Source: Pseudomonas sp. C2B4
GTDB taxonomy: Bacteria; Pseudomonadota; Gammaproteobacteria; Pseudomonadales; Pseudomonadaceae
Assembly (NCBI RefSeq): GCF_013359695.1
Contig: NZ_JABFMU010000053.1
Span: 1-44,371, forward strand
Reading direction: 5' to 3'
DNA: 44,371 nucleotides
Positions 23,773 through 31,308 of the stretch are shown piece by piece. Every line of letters starts with the position of its first letter. The stretch's first letter is position 1. Made by a program: the position numbers and the translations under genes. The notes beneath the pieces are model-generated. The model was not told where the DNA came from, did not search any database, and saw only the letters and a program-made list of their open reading frames with translations.

Positions 23773-24438
23773 TCACTGGTCAGCGAACTGCATTTCCGGA
23801 ACGTGGTCCGGCACGATCAGTTTACCGGCGGTTTTGGCGACAATTTCCTCGACGCTGACGCCAGGTGCGCGTTCCTTGAGGACAAATGCGCCATTTTCGA
23901 TTTCCAGGTAGGCCAGGTCGGTCAGCACGCGCTTGATGCAGCCGGCGCCGGTCAACGGCAGGCTGCATTGGGACAGGAGCTTGGACTCACCGTCCTTGGA
24001 CGCATGGGTCATGATCACAATGATGTTGTCGGCGCCGGCTACCAGGTCCATCGCACCGCCCATGCCCTTGACCAGCTTGCCGGGGATCATCCACGAAGCG
24101 ATGTTGCCTTGCACATCCACTTCAAAGGCGCCCAGCACGGTCAGGTCGACATGGCCACCGCGAATCATCGCGAAGGACTCGGCGGAGGAGAAGATCGACG
24201 CGCCGATGCGTGCGGTCACGGTTTGCTTGCCGGCGTTGATCATGTCGGCATCGATGGTTTCTTCAGTAGGAAAAGGACCCATGCCCAGCAGGCCGTTTTC
24301 CGACTGCAGCATGACTTCCATGCCTTCGGGGATGTAGTTGGCGACCAGGGTCGGAATGCCGATGCCCAGGTTCACGTAGAAGCCGTCCTGCATTTCGCGG
24401 GCGACGCGTTGAGCCATTTGTTCGCGGGAAAGTGCCAT
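23773..24438 (-). CDS. dhcB: 3-oxoacid (dehydrocarnitine/acetoacetate) CoA-transferase subunit B
   Basis: This family I CoA-transferase beta subunit has 221 residues, the same length as P. aeruginosa DhcB (PA2000). The catalytic Glu is in LQSENGLLGMGPFP. GIGIPTLVANYIPEGMEVM is near the start and GAMDLVAGADNIIVIMTHAS later. With subunit A it moves CoA from a donor to dehydrocarnitine or acetoacetate. GAAGGAA precedes the ATG. Gene order A-B-thiolase with a divergent LysR matches the PA1998-PA2001 locus, on which the symbol is based. Confidence 0.9.
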   Translation of the reverse strand: MALSREQMAQRVAREMQDGFYVNLGIGIPTLVANYIPEGMEVMLQSENGLLGMGPFPTEETIDADMINAGKQTVTARIGASIFSSAESFAMIRGGHVDLTVLGAFEVDVQGNIASWMIPGKLVKGMGGAMDLVAGADNIIVIMTHASKDGESKLLSQCSLPLTGAGCIKRVLTDLAYLEIENGAFVLKERAPGVSVEEIVAKTAGKLIVPDHVPEMQFADQ

Positions 24439-24474
24439 TGTTGTTATTCCTTCATTCGGTCCGGGGGCAGGGGA

Positions 24475-25173
24475 TCACTTGCGTACGGTGCGCTGTTCGA
24501 TGCGCTTCTCGAACGTGCCGCAGATGATCCGGTCGACGTAGATGCCAGGGGTGTGGATCTGCGACGGGTCCAGCTCGCCGGGTTCGACGATTTCTTCGAC
24601 TTCGACCACGGTGATCTTGCCGGCGGTGGCGGCCAGCGGGTTGAAGTTCTGGGCGGTGTGGCGATAGATCACGTTACCGAAATGGTCGGCTTTCCAGCCT
24701 TTGACGATGGCGAAGTCGCCAGTGATGGATTCTTCCATCAGGTACTTGCGGCCATGGAACTCGCGCACTTCCTTGCCTTCGGCGACCGGGGTGCCGACAC
24801 CGGTGGCGGTGAAGAACGCCGGGATGCCGGCGCCGCCCGCGCGCATTTTTTCGGCGAGGGTGCCTTGGGGGGTCAGGATGACTTCGATTTCGCCCTTGAG
24901 CAGTTGCTCTTCGAACAGCTTGTTCTCGCCGACGTAAGAGGCCACAACCTTGCTGATCTGGCGGTCTGTCAGCAGCACGCCGAGACCGAAACCGTCGACG
25001 CCGCAGTTGTTGGAAACCACGGTGAGATCGCGAGTGCCTTTGCGCTTGATCTCGGCGATCAGGTTTTCCGGGATGCCGCACAGGCCGAAGCCGCCAGCGA
25101 TCACGGTCATGCCGTCTTCAAGACCTGCCAGAGCTTCCTCGTAGGAACTCACGCGCTTGTCGAAACCTGCCAT
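24475..25173 (-). CDS. dhcA: 3-oxoacid (dehydrocarnitine/acetoacetate) CoA-transferase subunit A
   Basis: This 232-residue alpha subunit has the length of P. aeruginosa DhcA (PA1999). It shows VIAGGFGLCGIPENLIAEI, the CoA-binding start of the family, and GGAGIPAFFTATGVGTPVAE. The C-terminal YVDRIICGTFEKRIEQRTVR is also family-like. ATG 25173 is chosen; an in-frame GTG two codons earlier is possible. In P. aeruginosa the pair is needed for growth on carnitine; acetoacetate is an equally possible substrate. The promoter region contains an ATTGAT/ATCAAT inverted repeat, a possible LysR site. Confidence 0.9.
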   Translation of the reverse strand: MAGFDKRVSSYEEALAGLEDGMTVIAGGFGLCGIPENLIAEIKRKGTRDLTVVSNNCGVDGFGLGVLLTDRQISKVVASYVGENKLFEEQLLKGEIEVILTPQGTLAEKMRAGGAGIPAFFTATGVGTPVAEGKEVREFHGRKYLMEESITGDFAIVKGWKADHFGNVIYRHTAQNFNPLAATAGKITVVEVEEIVEPGELDPSQIHTPGIYVDRIICGTFEKRIEQRTVRK

Positions 25174-25267
25174 ATGCACCTCTTTTATTCTTTGTGGGCG
25201 GCTGGCTAGCCGTATGGATGGAGTGTCGCGCCGGCGTATTCATTTGTTAAGTTGATTTTTAAGGTGG

Positions 25268-25294
25268 ATTGATAGATAAAACTCACCAATCAAT
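25268..25294. promoter_or_regulatory. Candidate LysR (DhcR-like) site upstream of dhcA
   Basis: ATTGAT (25268-25273) and ATCAAT (25289-25294) are inverted 6-bp arms with a 15-base spacer in an AT-rich stretch about 100 bp upstream of dhcA. Only symmetry and position support it. Confidence 0.35.
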
Positions 25295-25296
25295 TC

Positions 25297-25397
25297 TGTA
25301 GGAGCGAGCTTGCTCGCGAGGGGCGTTAACGAAAACGCGTGTTCGTTGGCTTAACGCGGCGCTCTTGAGTTCATCGCGGGCAGGCTCGCTCCTACAG
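25297..25397. repeat. REP pair, TGTAGGAGCGAGC family
   Basis: CTGTAGGAGCGAGCTTGCTC pairs with GGGCAGGCTCGCTCCTACAG. It lies in the divergent dhcA/LysR spacer, between the LysR-like site and the regulator start, which is unusual because these elements mostly sit at gene ends. Confidence 0.83.
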
Positions 25398-25431
25398 AAA
25401 GCCCTGTGTCCATTACTTGAGCAGTTCAACC

Positions 25432-26334
25432 ATGACAGTCAAGCAGATCCGCGCCTTTCTGGCCGTGGCCCAGAGCCTGAGCTTCGCCGTGGCCTGCGAG
25501 CGACTGCACCTGTCGCAATCGGCCCTGAGCCTGACCATCAAGGCACTGGAAGAGGGCCTCGGTGGAAGGCTGTTCACCCGCAACACCCGCAACGTGGCGC
25601 TGACCGCCGAGGGTGAATCCCTGGTGCCCCTGGCGCGTCGTCTGATCGCCGACTGGGACAATGCCGAGGATGAACTGCGTCAGCGTTTCACCCTTCAGCG
25701 CGGCCGTGTCACCCTGGCGGCCATGCCATCGTTTGCCGGTAACCTGTTGCCTCCGATTCTCAAGACCTTCCGCGCCCGCTATCCGAAAGTCAACGTCACG
25801 GTTAACGACGTGATCAACGAACAGGTGCTGGAAATGGTCCGTGACCGCCAGGTGGAGCTGGGGGTGGCGTTCGAGCCCACCCAGAGTACGTCGCTGCACT
25901 TCACCCCGCTGTACATCGACCGGTTCGTGGCGGTGGTGCCCCAGGATTCGCCGTTGGTCGAGCGGGATGAAATCGACTGGCAGGCCTTGCTCAAGGAACC
26001 GTTCATCACTTTGCAGCGGCCATCGACAGTGCGGGTGATGCTCGAAGAGCACTTGCAGGCCAGGGGCATGAAGCTGCCGGTGGAGTTTGAAAGCCATCAA
26101 CTGGCGACCGTCGGGCGCATGGTCGCCAGCGGATTGGGCGTCAGTGCGGTGCCGGCCTTGTGCGCAGGCCAGATGCGCGAGCTGGGCGCGCATTGCATCA
26201 CCCTGAGCGACCCTGTCGTGGAGCGGGCCGTCGGCGTGTTGACCCTGCCAGGGGGAGAGCTGTCGGCGGCGGCTCAGGCGTTGTTTGATGTACTCAAAGA
26301 AGAGAACTTCGGTCAGCAACTATCCATGCACTGA
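25432..26334 (+). CDS. dhcR: LysR-family regulator of the CoA-transferase operon
   Basis: This 300-residue LysR protein has its helix-turn-helix at residues 1-60 (TVKQIRAFLAVAQSLSFAVA, LHLSQSALSLTIKALEEGLG) and a ligand domain with LAAMPSFAGNLLPPILKTFR and LATVGRMVASGLGVSAVPAL. The ATG at 25432 is the first residue of the conserved domain; an in-frame TTG lies five codons earlier. It is divergent from dhcA-dhcB-atoB, as PA1998 is in P. aeruginosa, which supports the symbol. It probably activates the operon in response to a carnitine or acetoacetate metabolite. Confidence 0.85.
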   Translation: MTVKQIRAFLAVAQSLSFAVACERLHLSQSALSLTIKALEEGLGGRLFTRNTRNVALTAEGESLVPLARRLIADWDNAEDELRQRFTLQRGRVTLAAMPSFAGNLLPPILKTFRARYPKVNVTVNDVINEQVLEMVRDRQVELGVAFEPTQSTSLHFTPLYIDRFVAVVPQDSPLVERDEIDWQALLKEPFITLQRPSTVRVMLEEHLQARGMKLPVEFESHQLATVGRMVASGLGVSAVPALCAGQMRELGAHCITLSDPVVERAVGVLTLPGGELSAAAQALFDVLKEENFGQQLSMH

Positions 26335-26346
26335 TCACAGTCCCCT

Positions 26347-26438
26347 CTGTGGGAGCGAGCCTGCTCGCGAAGGCGGTGTGTCAGTCGATATAAAGGCTGA
26401 ATGTGCCGGCCTCTTCGCGAGCAGGCTCGCTCCCACAA
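26347..26438. repeat. REP pair, GTGGGAGCGAGCCTGC family
   Basis: CTGTGGGAGCGAGCCTGCTC pairs with CTTCGCGAGCAGGCTCGCTC. It lies between the convergent LysR and sirtuin genes. Confidence 0.86.
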
Positions 26439-26451
26439 GGAATCGGTTACT

Positions 26452-27294
26452 TCAGTTGTTAAGACGCTCGGCCAACAGGGGCAACAGTTGTTCGCATGAA
26501 GCTTCGATTTTCAGATCCAGCATCTCATCCGCCCGCGTCTTGCCCAGATTGATCGCAATCAGCGGCTTGCCCTGATCCACCACCGCCCGGCACAGGCGAA
26601 ACGCTGAATACGCCATCAGCGACGAGCCGACCACCAGCAACCCTGCGGCCTTTTCCACGGCGGCCATGGCTTTGGCTGCCGTTTCCTGGGCGACGTTCTC
26701 GCCGAAAAATACCACGTCCGGCTTCATCCGCACGCCAGCGCAATGCGGGCAATGCGGGACCTGAAAACGCGCTTCGAATGCCGCATCGAGCAGGGTATCG
26801 CCATCCGGGGCCTGCACCGCGTCCACGCCTGCCAGATAAGGGTTTTGTGTTTCCATCAACCGCTGGATCGAATCGCGGTCGCTGCGCTGGCCGCAGTCCA
26901 GGCACAGTACCCGGTGCAGGCTGCCGTGGAGTTCGATCACGTCATGGCTGCCGGCCTGGTCGTGCAAGGTGTCGACGTTCTGCGTGATCAAGCCGCTGAT
27001 CCGACGGGTGCTTTGCAGGCGGGCCAGGGTGTCGTGGGCCACATTGGGCAGGGCGTGGCGAACGCGTGGCCAGCCGAGCATCGCCCGGGCCCAATAGCGC
27101 CGCCGGGATTCGGGCGCCGAGAGAAATTCCTGATACATCATCGGCTGTCGGCCACGGCGTACGCCCTGGTTGTCGCGATAGTCCGGAATGCCTGACGGGG
27201 TGCTGATACCGGCACCGGTCAGAACCATGAAAGGCGCATCGGCCATGAAGTGCTGGAGGTGGTCGAGTTGTTCGTGGATCTGGCTATCGAGCAT
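26452..27294 (-). CDS. Sir2-family NAD-dependent protein deacylase
   Basis: This 280-residue sirtuin has the NAD site FMVLTGAGISTPSGIPDYRD (near residue 25), LITQNVDTLHDQAG, the catalytic His in VIELHGSLHRVLC and the zinc Cys pairs LDC and CPHC. VVFFGENV and VVGSSLMAYSA follow. It removes acyl groups from lysine using NAD+. GGAG is nine bases before ATG 27294. The protein is longer than CobB because of an insertion between the zinc Cys pairs (QAPDGDTLLDAAFEARFQVP), common in this branch. It is transcribed alone. Confidence 0.92.
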   Translation of the reverse strand: MLDSQIHEQLDHLQHFMADAPFMVLTGAGISTPSGIPDYRDNQGVRRGRQPMMYQEFLSAPESRRRYWARAMLGWPRVRHALPNVAHDTLARLQSTRRISGLITQNVDTLHDQAGSHDVIELHGSLHRVLCLDCGQRSDRDSIQRLMETQNPYLAGVDAVQAPDGDTLLDAAFEARFQVPHCPHCAGVRMKPDVVFFGENVAQETAAKAMAAVEKAAGLLVVGSSLMAYSAFRLCRAVVDQGKPLIAINLGKTRADEMLDLKIEASCEQLLPLLAERLNN

Positions 27295-27325
27295 GTCCAA
27301 CACTCCGGGTCACCTGAATACACAC

Positions 27326-27425
27326 TGTAGGAGCGAGCATGCTCGCGATGGACGTCAACGATAACACTGGCGGCCTGACGCCCCGCGGTGTTTTGTCTTC
27401 CATCGCGAGCATGCTCGCTCCTACA
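27326..27425. repeat. REP pair, TGTAGGAGCGAGCATGC variant
   Basis: CTGTAGGAGCGAGCATGCTC and its perfect complement ending GCTCCTACAG enclose a loop of about 50 bases. The ATGC core differs from the CTGC or TTGC cores elsewhere. Confidence 0.85.
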
Positions 27426-27433
27426 GGGGCGTG

Positions 27434-28480
27434 TTATTTGCGGGCTTCCAGGATGAGGTTGAACGGCGTCTCCGTGGCCCGCCGGAAGGTGCTGAATCCC
27501 GCCTCGGTAAACACTTTGCGCAGTCGCGCCTCACCTGCCTGGGCACCCAGGCCGAGACCGACTTCCTGGGACAGCGAGTTGGGCGTGCAGATAAAGGTCG
27601 ACGCCGCATAGAACAGTCGACCCACCGGCGTGATGTTGTCGTCCAGCGAATCGTTGGCGAACGGTTCCACCAGCAACACCGTGCCATCGGGTTTCAGCGA
27701 GTCGTAGGCATGTTTGGCCGCGCCCACCGGATCGCCCATGTCGTGCAGGCAGTCGAAGTAGCAGATCAGGTCATAGTCGTTGCCGGGGTAGCTTTTGGCC
27801 GTGCCCTGGAAGAAGCGTGCCCGGCCGGACACGCCGCCTTCTTCAGCGCGTTGAGTGGCGACGGTGACGGAGGGTGCGTGGTAGTCGAAGCCGACGAACC
27901 GCGACTCCGGAAAGGCCTGAGCCATGATTACTGTCGAGGCGCCATGACCGCAGCCAATGTCCGCCACTTTGGCGCCAGCCTGCAGTTTGGCGACGACGCC
28001 GTCGAGGGCCGGCAGCCATTCGGCGATCAGGTGTGCCTTGTAGCCGGGCCGGAAGAACCGTTCCGTGCCGCTGAACATGCACGGATGGTGATCGCCCCAC
28101 GGCAGGCCGCCATCGCCGCGCATGGCTTTGACCAGTTTGTCCTTGTCGTGGAAAAACGATGCGACCACCCCGATCCCCCCCGCGATGTAGACCGGCGAGT
28201 CTTCGATGGCCAGGGCCAATGCCTGTTCTTCAGGGAGGCGGAATTTTCCGTCGGTGTGTTCCATGTACCCCGAGGCGGCATGGGCGCTGAGCCATTCGCG
28301 CACCAGACGGGGATTGCAGCCGGTCTTGTCGGCGAGTGTTTCAGGGCTGATGGGTTGGCTGTCGGCCATGGCCCGGTACAGGCCGAGCTCTTCGCCGAGG
28401 ATGACATTGGCGAGCATCGCCGCGCCGCCCATGTCATTCACCAGTTTACCCATGAAATCGTTGAGTCTGGCCTCGTCCAT
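27434..28480 (-). CDS. Class I SAM-dependent methyltransferase with N-terminal winged-helix domain
   Basis: This 348-residue protein has an N-terminal helical/winged-helix region (LGEELGLYRAMADSQPISPE, LVREWLSAHAASGYME) like the dimerisation domain of O-methyltransferases. The SAM-binding domain follows, with motif I KVADIGCGHGASTVIMAQAF, motif II FVGFDYH and ICYFDCLHDMGD. ATG 28480 follows AAAGGAG; a frame reaching 28909 runs through a repeat and is rejected. The substrate is unknown. It is divergent from the acetamidase-type gene, 509 bp away. Confidence 0.87.
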   Translation of the reverse strand: MDEARLNDFMGKLVNDMGGAAMLANVILGEELGLYRAMADSQPISPETLADKTGCNPRLVREWLSAHAASGYMEHTDGKFRLPEEQALALAIEDSPVYIAGGIGVVASFFHDKDKLVKAMRGDGGLPWGDHHPCMFSGTERFFRPGYKAHLIAEWLPALDGVVAKLQAGAKVADIGCGHGASTVIMAQAFPESRFVGFDYHAPSVTVATQRAEEGGVSGRARFFQGTAKSYPGNDYDLICYFDCLHDMGDPVGAAKHAYDSLKPDGTVLLVEPFANDSLDDNITPVGRLFYAASTFICTPNSLSQEVGLGLGAQAGEARLRKVFTEAGFSTFRRATETPFNLILEARK

Positions 28481-28659
28481 CACGTGTGCTCCTTTGGCAG
28501 GATCACGGTCCAGAGGCAGTGTCTGCCTGGGCATGTGCCGCTGGGCGGTGGTCGCGGGAATGGGCAGGACGACTAGCGCGTCCTGGGTGCATTTAAGTTT
28601 AGTTGTGCAGGGCTGCACCGTTGCCCCAGGCGACGAGAGCCCTCTGTGGGACAGCTCTT

Positions 28660-28750
28660 TGTGGGAGCGAGCCTGCTCGCGAAAGCGGTGGGTCAGGCAA
28701 ACCCTTTTCGACTGAAACACTGCTTTCGCGAGCAGGCTCGCTCCCACAGG
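28660..28750. repeat. REP pair, GTGGGAGCGAGCCTGC family
   Basis: TGTGGGAGCGAGCCTGCTCG and its complement flank a loop of about 40 bases. It is the nearest element upstream of operator box A. Confidence 0.86.
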
Positions 28751-28776
28751 GATCAGCGCTGACATCAAGCACCGCC

Positions 28777-28855
28777 TGTATCCCAATGTATCCAGACCGC
28801 CTCTCGATACAGTGTCCTTGAATAGAAGCGCACCGCCGAACACAGACCAGATACA
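28777..28855 (+). promoter_or_regulatory. Operator-like box A upstream of the acetamidase-type gene
   Basis: TGTATC (28777-28782) and TGTATC (28787-28792) are direct half-sites 10 bp apart. After 13 bases comes the inverted half-site GATACA (28806-28811). A second inverted copy in ACACAGACCAGATACA ends at 28855. The same layout occurs at 30341, 38656 and 38724. Tandem 6-bp sites with a 10-bp period are typical for OmpR-type response regulators. The downstream leader also contains a 14-bp perfect palindrome (28925-28938). Confidence 0.7.
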
Positions 28856-28989
28856 AACCTGCGATGAACTGTTGAGGCCGTTTTGGCGCCGTTTAACCGT
28901 GGCGGCCAAGGCCCTTTCCCTGGTCGCCTGCGCAGGCGGCCGTTCGCTCCTGACTCTGTTCCGCGCCTGATGCGGTCAAGGGGACCACA

Positions 28990-30324
28990 ATGACAACGCT
29001 TGTGCCTGAAACCCAACTCGACACCACTCCGGTCAACCGCCTGCGGGTCGATCACTACACCAACGGCATCATCGGCCCGAGCCAGCCAATGCTTGGCCCG
29101 CTGGCCGACGGCGGCACCCTGATCACCGGCACACCGCCGGGCTGCTGGGGGCCGATGATCACGCCGTCTTTCGAAGGTGGCCATGAAGTGACACAGCCCG
29201 TGGCGATCGTCGGGGCAGAAGTCGGCGATGCGGTAGCAATCAAGATCAAAAGCATGCGTGTCACGTCGCTGGCCACTTCGTCCGGGGTCATGAGCTTCGT
29301 CGAGGGGCGTTACAACGGCGATCCGTTCGTCTCAAAATTCTGCTCCAAGTGCGGCACCGAGCATCCGGCCAGCCATGTCGAAGGCATCGGCGAAGAGGCG
29401 ATTCGCTGTAACCACTGTGGCGCCGAGGTCAGCGCATTCCGCTTCAGCCACGGCTATGTGATCGTGTTCGATGCGCAGAATCAGGTCAGCCTGACGGTCA
29501 ACCAGGACATCGCCAACCAACTGGCCGGCAAAGCATCAGAGATGTCGGCGCTGCCGGAATTCGCCGCCCAGCATTCGATCCTGTCCCTGGCCCGCGCCGA
29601 CATCCCCGGTGTTGCCGCGCACATGCGACCGTTCCTCGGCAACATCGGCACCATGCCGTCCCGCGACTTGCCCGATTCGCACAACTGCGCCGATTTCGGC
29701 CAGTACCTGATCAACGCCCCGCACCGTTTCGGCATGACCCGCGAAGAACTGCACGCGGCCAAGACCGACGGCCACATGGACACCAATTCGATTCGCGAAG
29801 GTTGCGTGTTGATCTGCCCGGTTAAAGTGCGCGGCGCGGGTGTGTACATGGGCGACATGCACGCCCAGCAGGGCAACGGCGAAATCGCCGGGCACGCCAC
29901 CGATTGCTCCGGGGAAACTGAAGTGGTGGTGGAAGTGGTGAAAAACCTGACCCTGGAAGGGCCGATCCTCCTGCAAAACTTCGACGACCTGCCGCCGATG
30001 GCGCGGCCGATGAACGCCGAACAGCGGGCCAATGTTCGCGCACTGGGCGAGCGTTGGGGCCAGCCCGAGATCGAGCAGAGCGGCCCGATCACCTTCATCG
30101 GCAGTGGCGAAAACCTCAACCTGGCGGTGGAGAACGGCTTGCAGCGTGCCGCCCATGTCACCGGCCTGCCGTATGACGAAGTGCTCAACCGCGCCACCAT
30201 CACCGGTTCGATCGACATCAGTCGCCTGCCGGGCACTGTGCGCGTGACGTTCCTGTGCCCGATGAACGTGCTCGATCGCATGGGCATCGGCCATCTGGTA
30301 CGCGAGAAGTACGACCTGGCGTAA
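28990..30324 (+). CDS. Acetamidase/formamidase-family protein with a zinc-ribbon-like insert
   Basis: This 444-residue FmdA-family hydrolase would release ammonia from short amides such as formamide, although few members are characterised. Landmarks are CWGPMITPSFEGGHEVTQP, VRGAGVYMGDMHAQQGNGEI and the downstream ATDCSGETEV. Residues 118-143 hold two CxxC pairs (FCSKCG and RCNHCG, 18 residues apart), an apparent zinc ribbon. AAGGGGACC precedes the ATG. Its promoter shares an operator-like box with the DUF692 operon 144 bp downstream and the two-component locus, so it may belong to a metal or redox regulon. Confidence 0.88.
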   Translation: MTTLVPETQLDTTPVNRLRVDHYTNGIIGPSQPMLGPLADGGTLITGTPPGCWGPMITPSFEGGHEVTQPVAIVGAEVGDAVAIKIKSMRVTSLATSSGVMSFVEGRYNGDPFVSKFCSKCGTEHPASHVEGIGEEAIRCNHCGAEVSAFRFSHGYVIVFDAQNQVSLTVNQDIANQLAGKASEMSALPEFAAQHSILSLARADIPGVAAHMRPFLGNIGTMPSRDLPDSHNCADFGQYLINAPHRFGMTREELHAAKTDGHMDTNSIREGCVLICPVKVRGAGVYMGDMHAQQGNGEIAGHATDCSGETEVVVEVVKNLTLEGPILLQNFDDLPPMARPMNAEQRANVRALGERWGQPEIEQSGPITFIGSGENLNLAVENGLQRAAHVTGLPYDEVLNRATITGSIDISRLPGTVRVTFLCPMNVLDRMGIGHLVREKYDLA

Positions 30325-30330
30325 CCGGGA

Positions 30331-30368
30331 CCGGAGGGTTTGTACCAGAGTGTGTACAGACCCTCCGG
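30331..30368. terminator. Strong hairpin after the acetamidase-type gene
   Basis: CCGGAGGGTTTGTAC (30331-30345) pairs with GTACAGACCCTCCGG (30354-30368) around an 8-base loop, with one G-U pair. It begins six bases after the stop codon. There is no T-run, so it may stabilise or weakly end the upstream mRNA. It contains the first part of operator box B. Confidence 0.55.
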
Positions 30369-30418
30369 CGATACAAGTCCTGCCGTTTTCCGTCGACGCG
30401 CAACACAGACCCGATACA
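30341..30418 (+). promoter_or_regulatory. Operator-like box B upstream of the DUF692 operon
   Basis: TGTACC (30341) and TGTGTA (30351) take the places of the two direct half-sites and are degenerate. GATACA (30370-30375) is exactly 29 bp from the first, as in box A. ACACAGACCCGATACA ending at 30418 matches the second element of box A (43 versus 44 bp away). The similarity extends to CAGACC and GTCCT between elements. Confidence 0.6.
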
Positions 30419-30468
30419 CCGCTTCGGTTAACTGTGAACACGTTCCGACAACCCTTGAGATCGACACC

Positions 30469-31308
30469 ATGCAGACTCCCATCCCATACGCCAAGGCCAG
30501 CGCCGGGCTCGGCTTGCGTCGCGGTTTAATGAAGGACCTCCAGGCCGCCCCGGCCGGCCATTTCGATTTTCTGGAAGTGGCGCCGGAGAACTGGATCGGC
30601 ATCGGCGGCGCTCATGGCGCGGCATTGCGCGCCCTGGCCGAACGCTATCCGTTGTCCTGCCACGGCTTGTCCCTGTCCCTGGGCGGACCGTCGCCGCTGG
30701 ACGTCGGGTTTCTGCAGGAAGTGCGGGTGTTCCTCGACCACTACAACGTGCCGCTGTACAGCGAGCACCTGAGTTACTGCAGCGATGACGGTCACCTTTA
30801 TGACCTGTTGCCGCTGCCCTTTACCGAAGAAGCGGTGCATCACGTCGCCGCCCGCATCCGTCAGGCCCAGGACATTCTCGGTCGGCGCCTGGCGGTGGAA
30901 AACGTCTCCTACTATGCCGCGCCGCAGCAGGACATGGACGAGGTGACCTTCACCAACGCCGTGCTGCGCGAAGCCGATTGCGCTCTGTTGCTGGACGTCA
31001 ACAACGTGTACGTCAACTCGATCAACCACGGCTTCGATCCACGCACCTTTCTGGCCGGCATCGATGCGGACCGTGTGGTGGCGATGCACATCGCCGGGCA
31101 TTTCGATGAGTCCGATACTTTGAAAATCGACACCCATGGTGCTTCGGTCAAACCGGCGGTGTGGTCGTTGCTGGCCGAGGCCTATGCCCGGTTCGGTGCG
31201 CAACCGACCTTGCTGGAGCGGGATTTCAACTTTCCGGCGTTTTCCGAACTGGTCGCTGAATTGCAAACCATCCGCCGCTTGCAGTCCAAGGAGGTGAACC
31301 GTGGCTAA
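30469..31308 (+). CDS. DUF692 (UPF0276) multinuclear non-heme iron oxidase, MNIO type
   Basis: This 279-residue TIM-barrel protein belongs to the family that includes MbnB and BufB, iron enzymes that modify Cys residues of ribosomal peptides. The usual metal ligands are visible: His65 (SCHGLSLS), His100 (YSEHLSYC), Glu144 (LAVENVSYY), Asp176 (LLLDVNNVYVN), His187, His207/His211 (MHIAGHFD), Asp221/His223 and Glu250 (LLERDFN). All sites look intact. It overlaps the DUF2063 gene by 8 bp, the standard partner pair. No precursor peptide gene is adjacent: only 144 bp separate it from the acetamidase-type gene. Its peptide substrate must be encoded elsewhere. Confidence 0.9.
   Translation: MQTPIPYAKASAGLGLRRGLMKDLQAAPAGHFDFLEVAPENWIGIGGAHGAALRALAERYPLSCHGLSLSLGGPSPLDVGFLQEVRVFLDHYNVPLYSEHLSYCSDDGHLYDLLPLPFTEEAVHHVAARIRQAQDILGRRLAVENVSYYAAPQQDMDEVTFTNAVLREADCALLLDVNNVYVNSINHGFDPRTFLAGIDADRVVAMHIAGHFDESDTLKIDTHGASVKPAVWSLLAEAYARFGAQPTLLERDFNFPAFSELVAELQTIRRLQSKEVNRG

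Noticed and set aside
22571..25209. Long plus-strand frames (446 and 468 codons) opposite atoB, dhcB and dhcA
   Set aside because: They mirror conserved genes and have no family features or credible starts.
28481..28909. N-terminal extension of the methyltransferase
   Set aside because: The extension is translated REP sequence; the ATG at 28480 has AAAGGAG upstream.
30340..30468. In-frame upstream extension of the DUF692 gene as a fused leader or precursor
   Set aside because: It begins with TTG, lacks a ribosome site and covers the operator box and hairpin; the conserved domain starts at the ATG at 30469.
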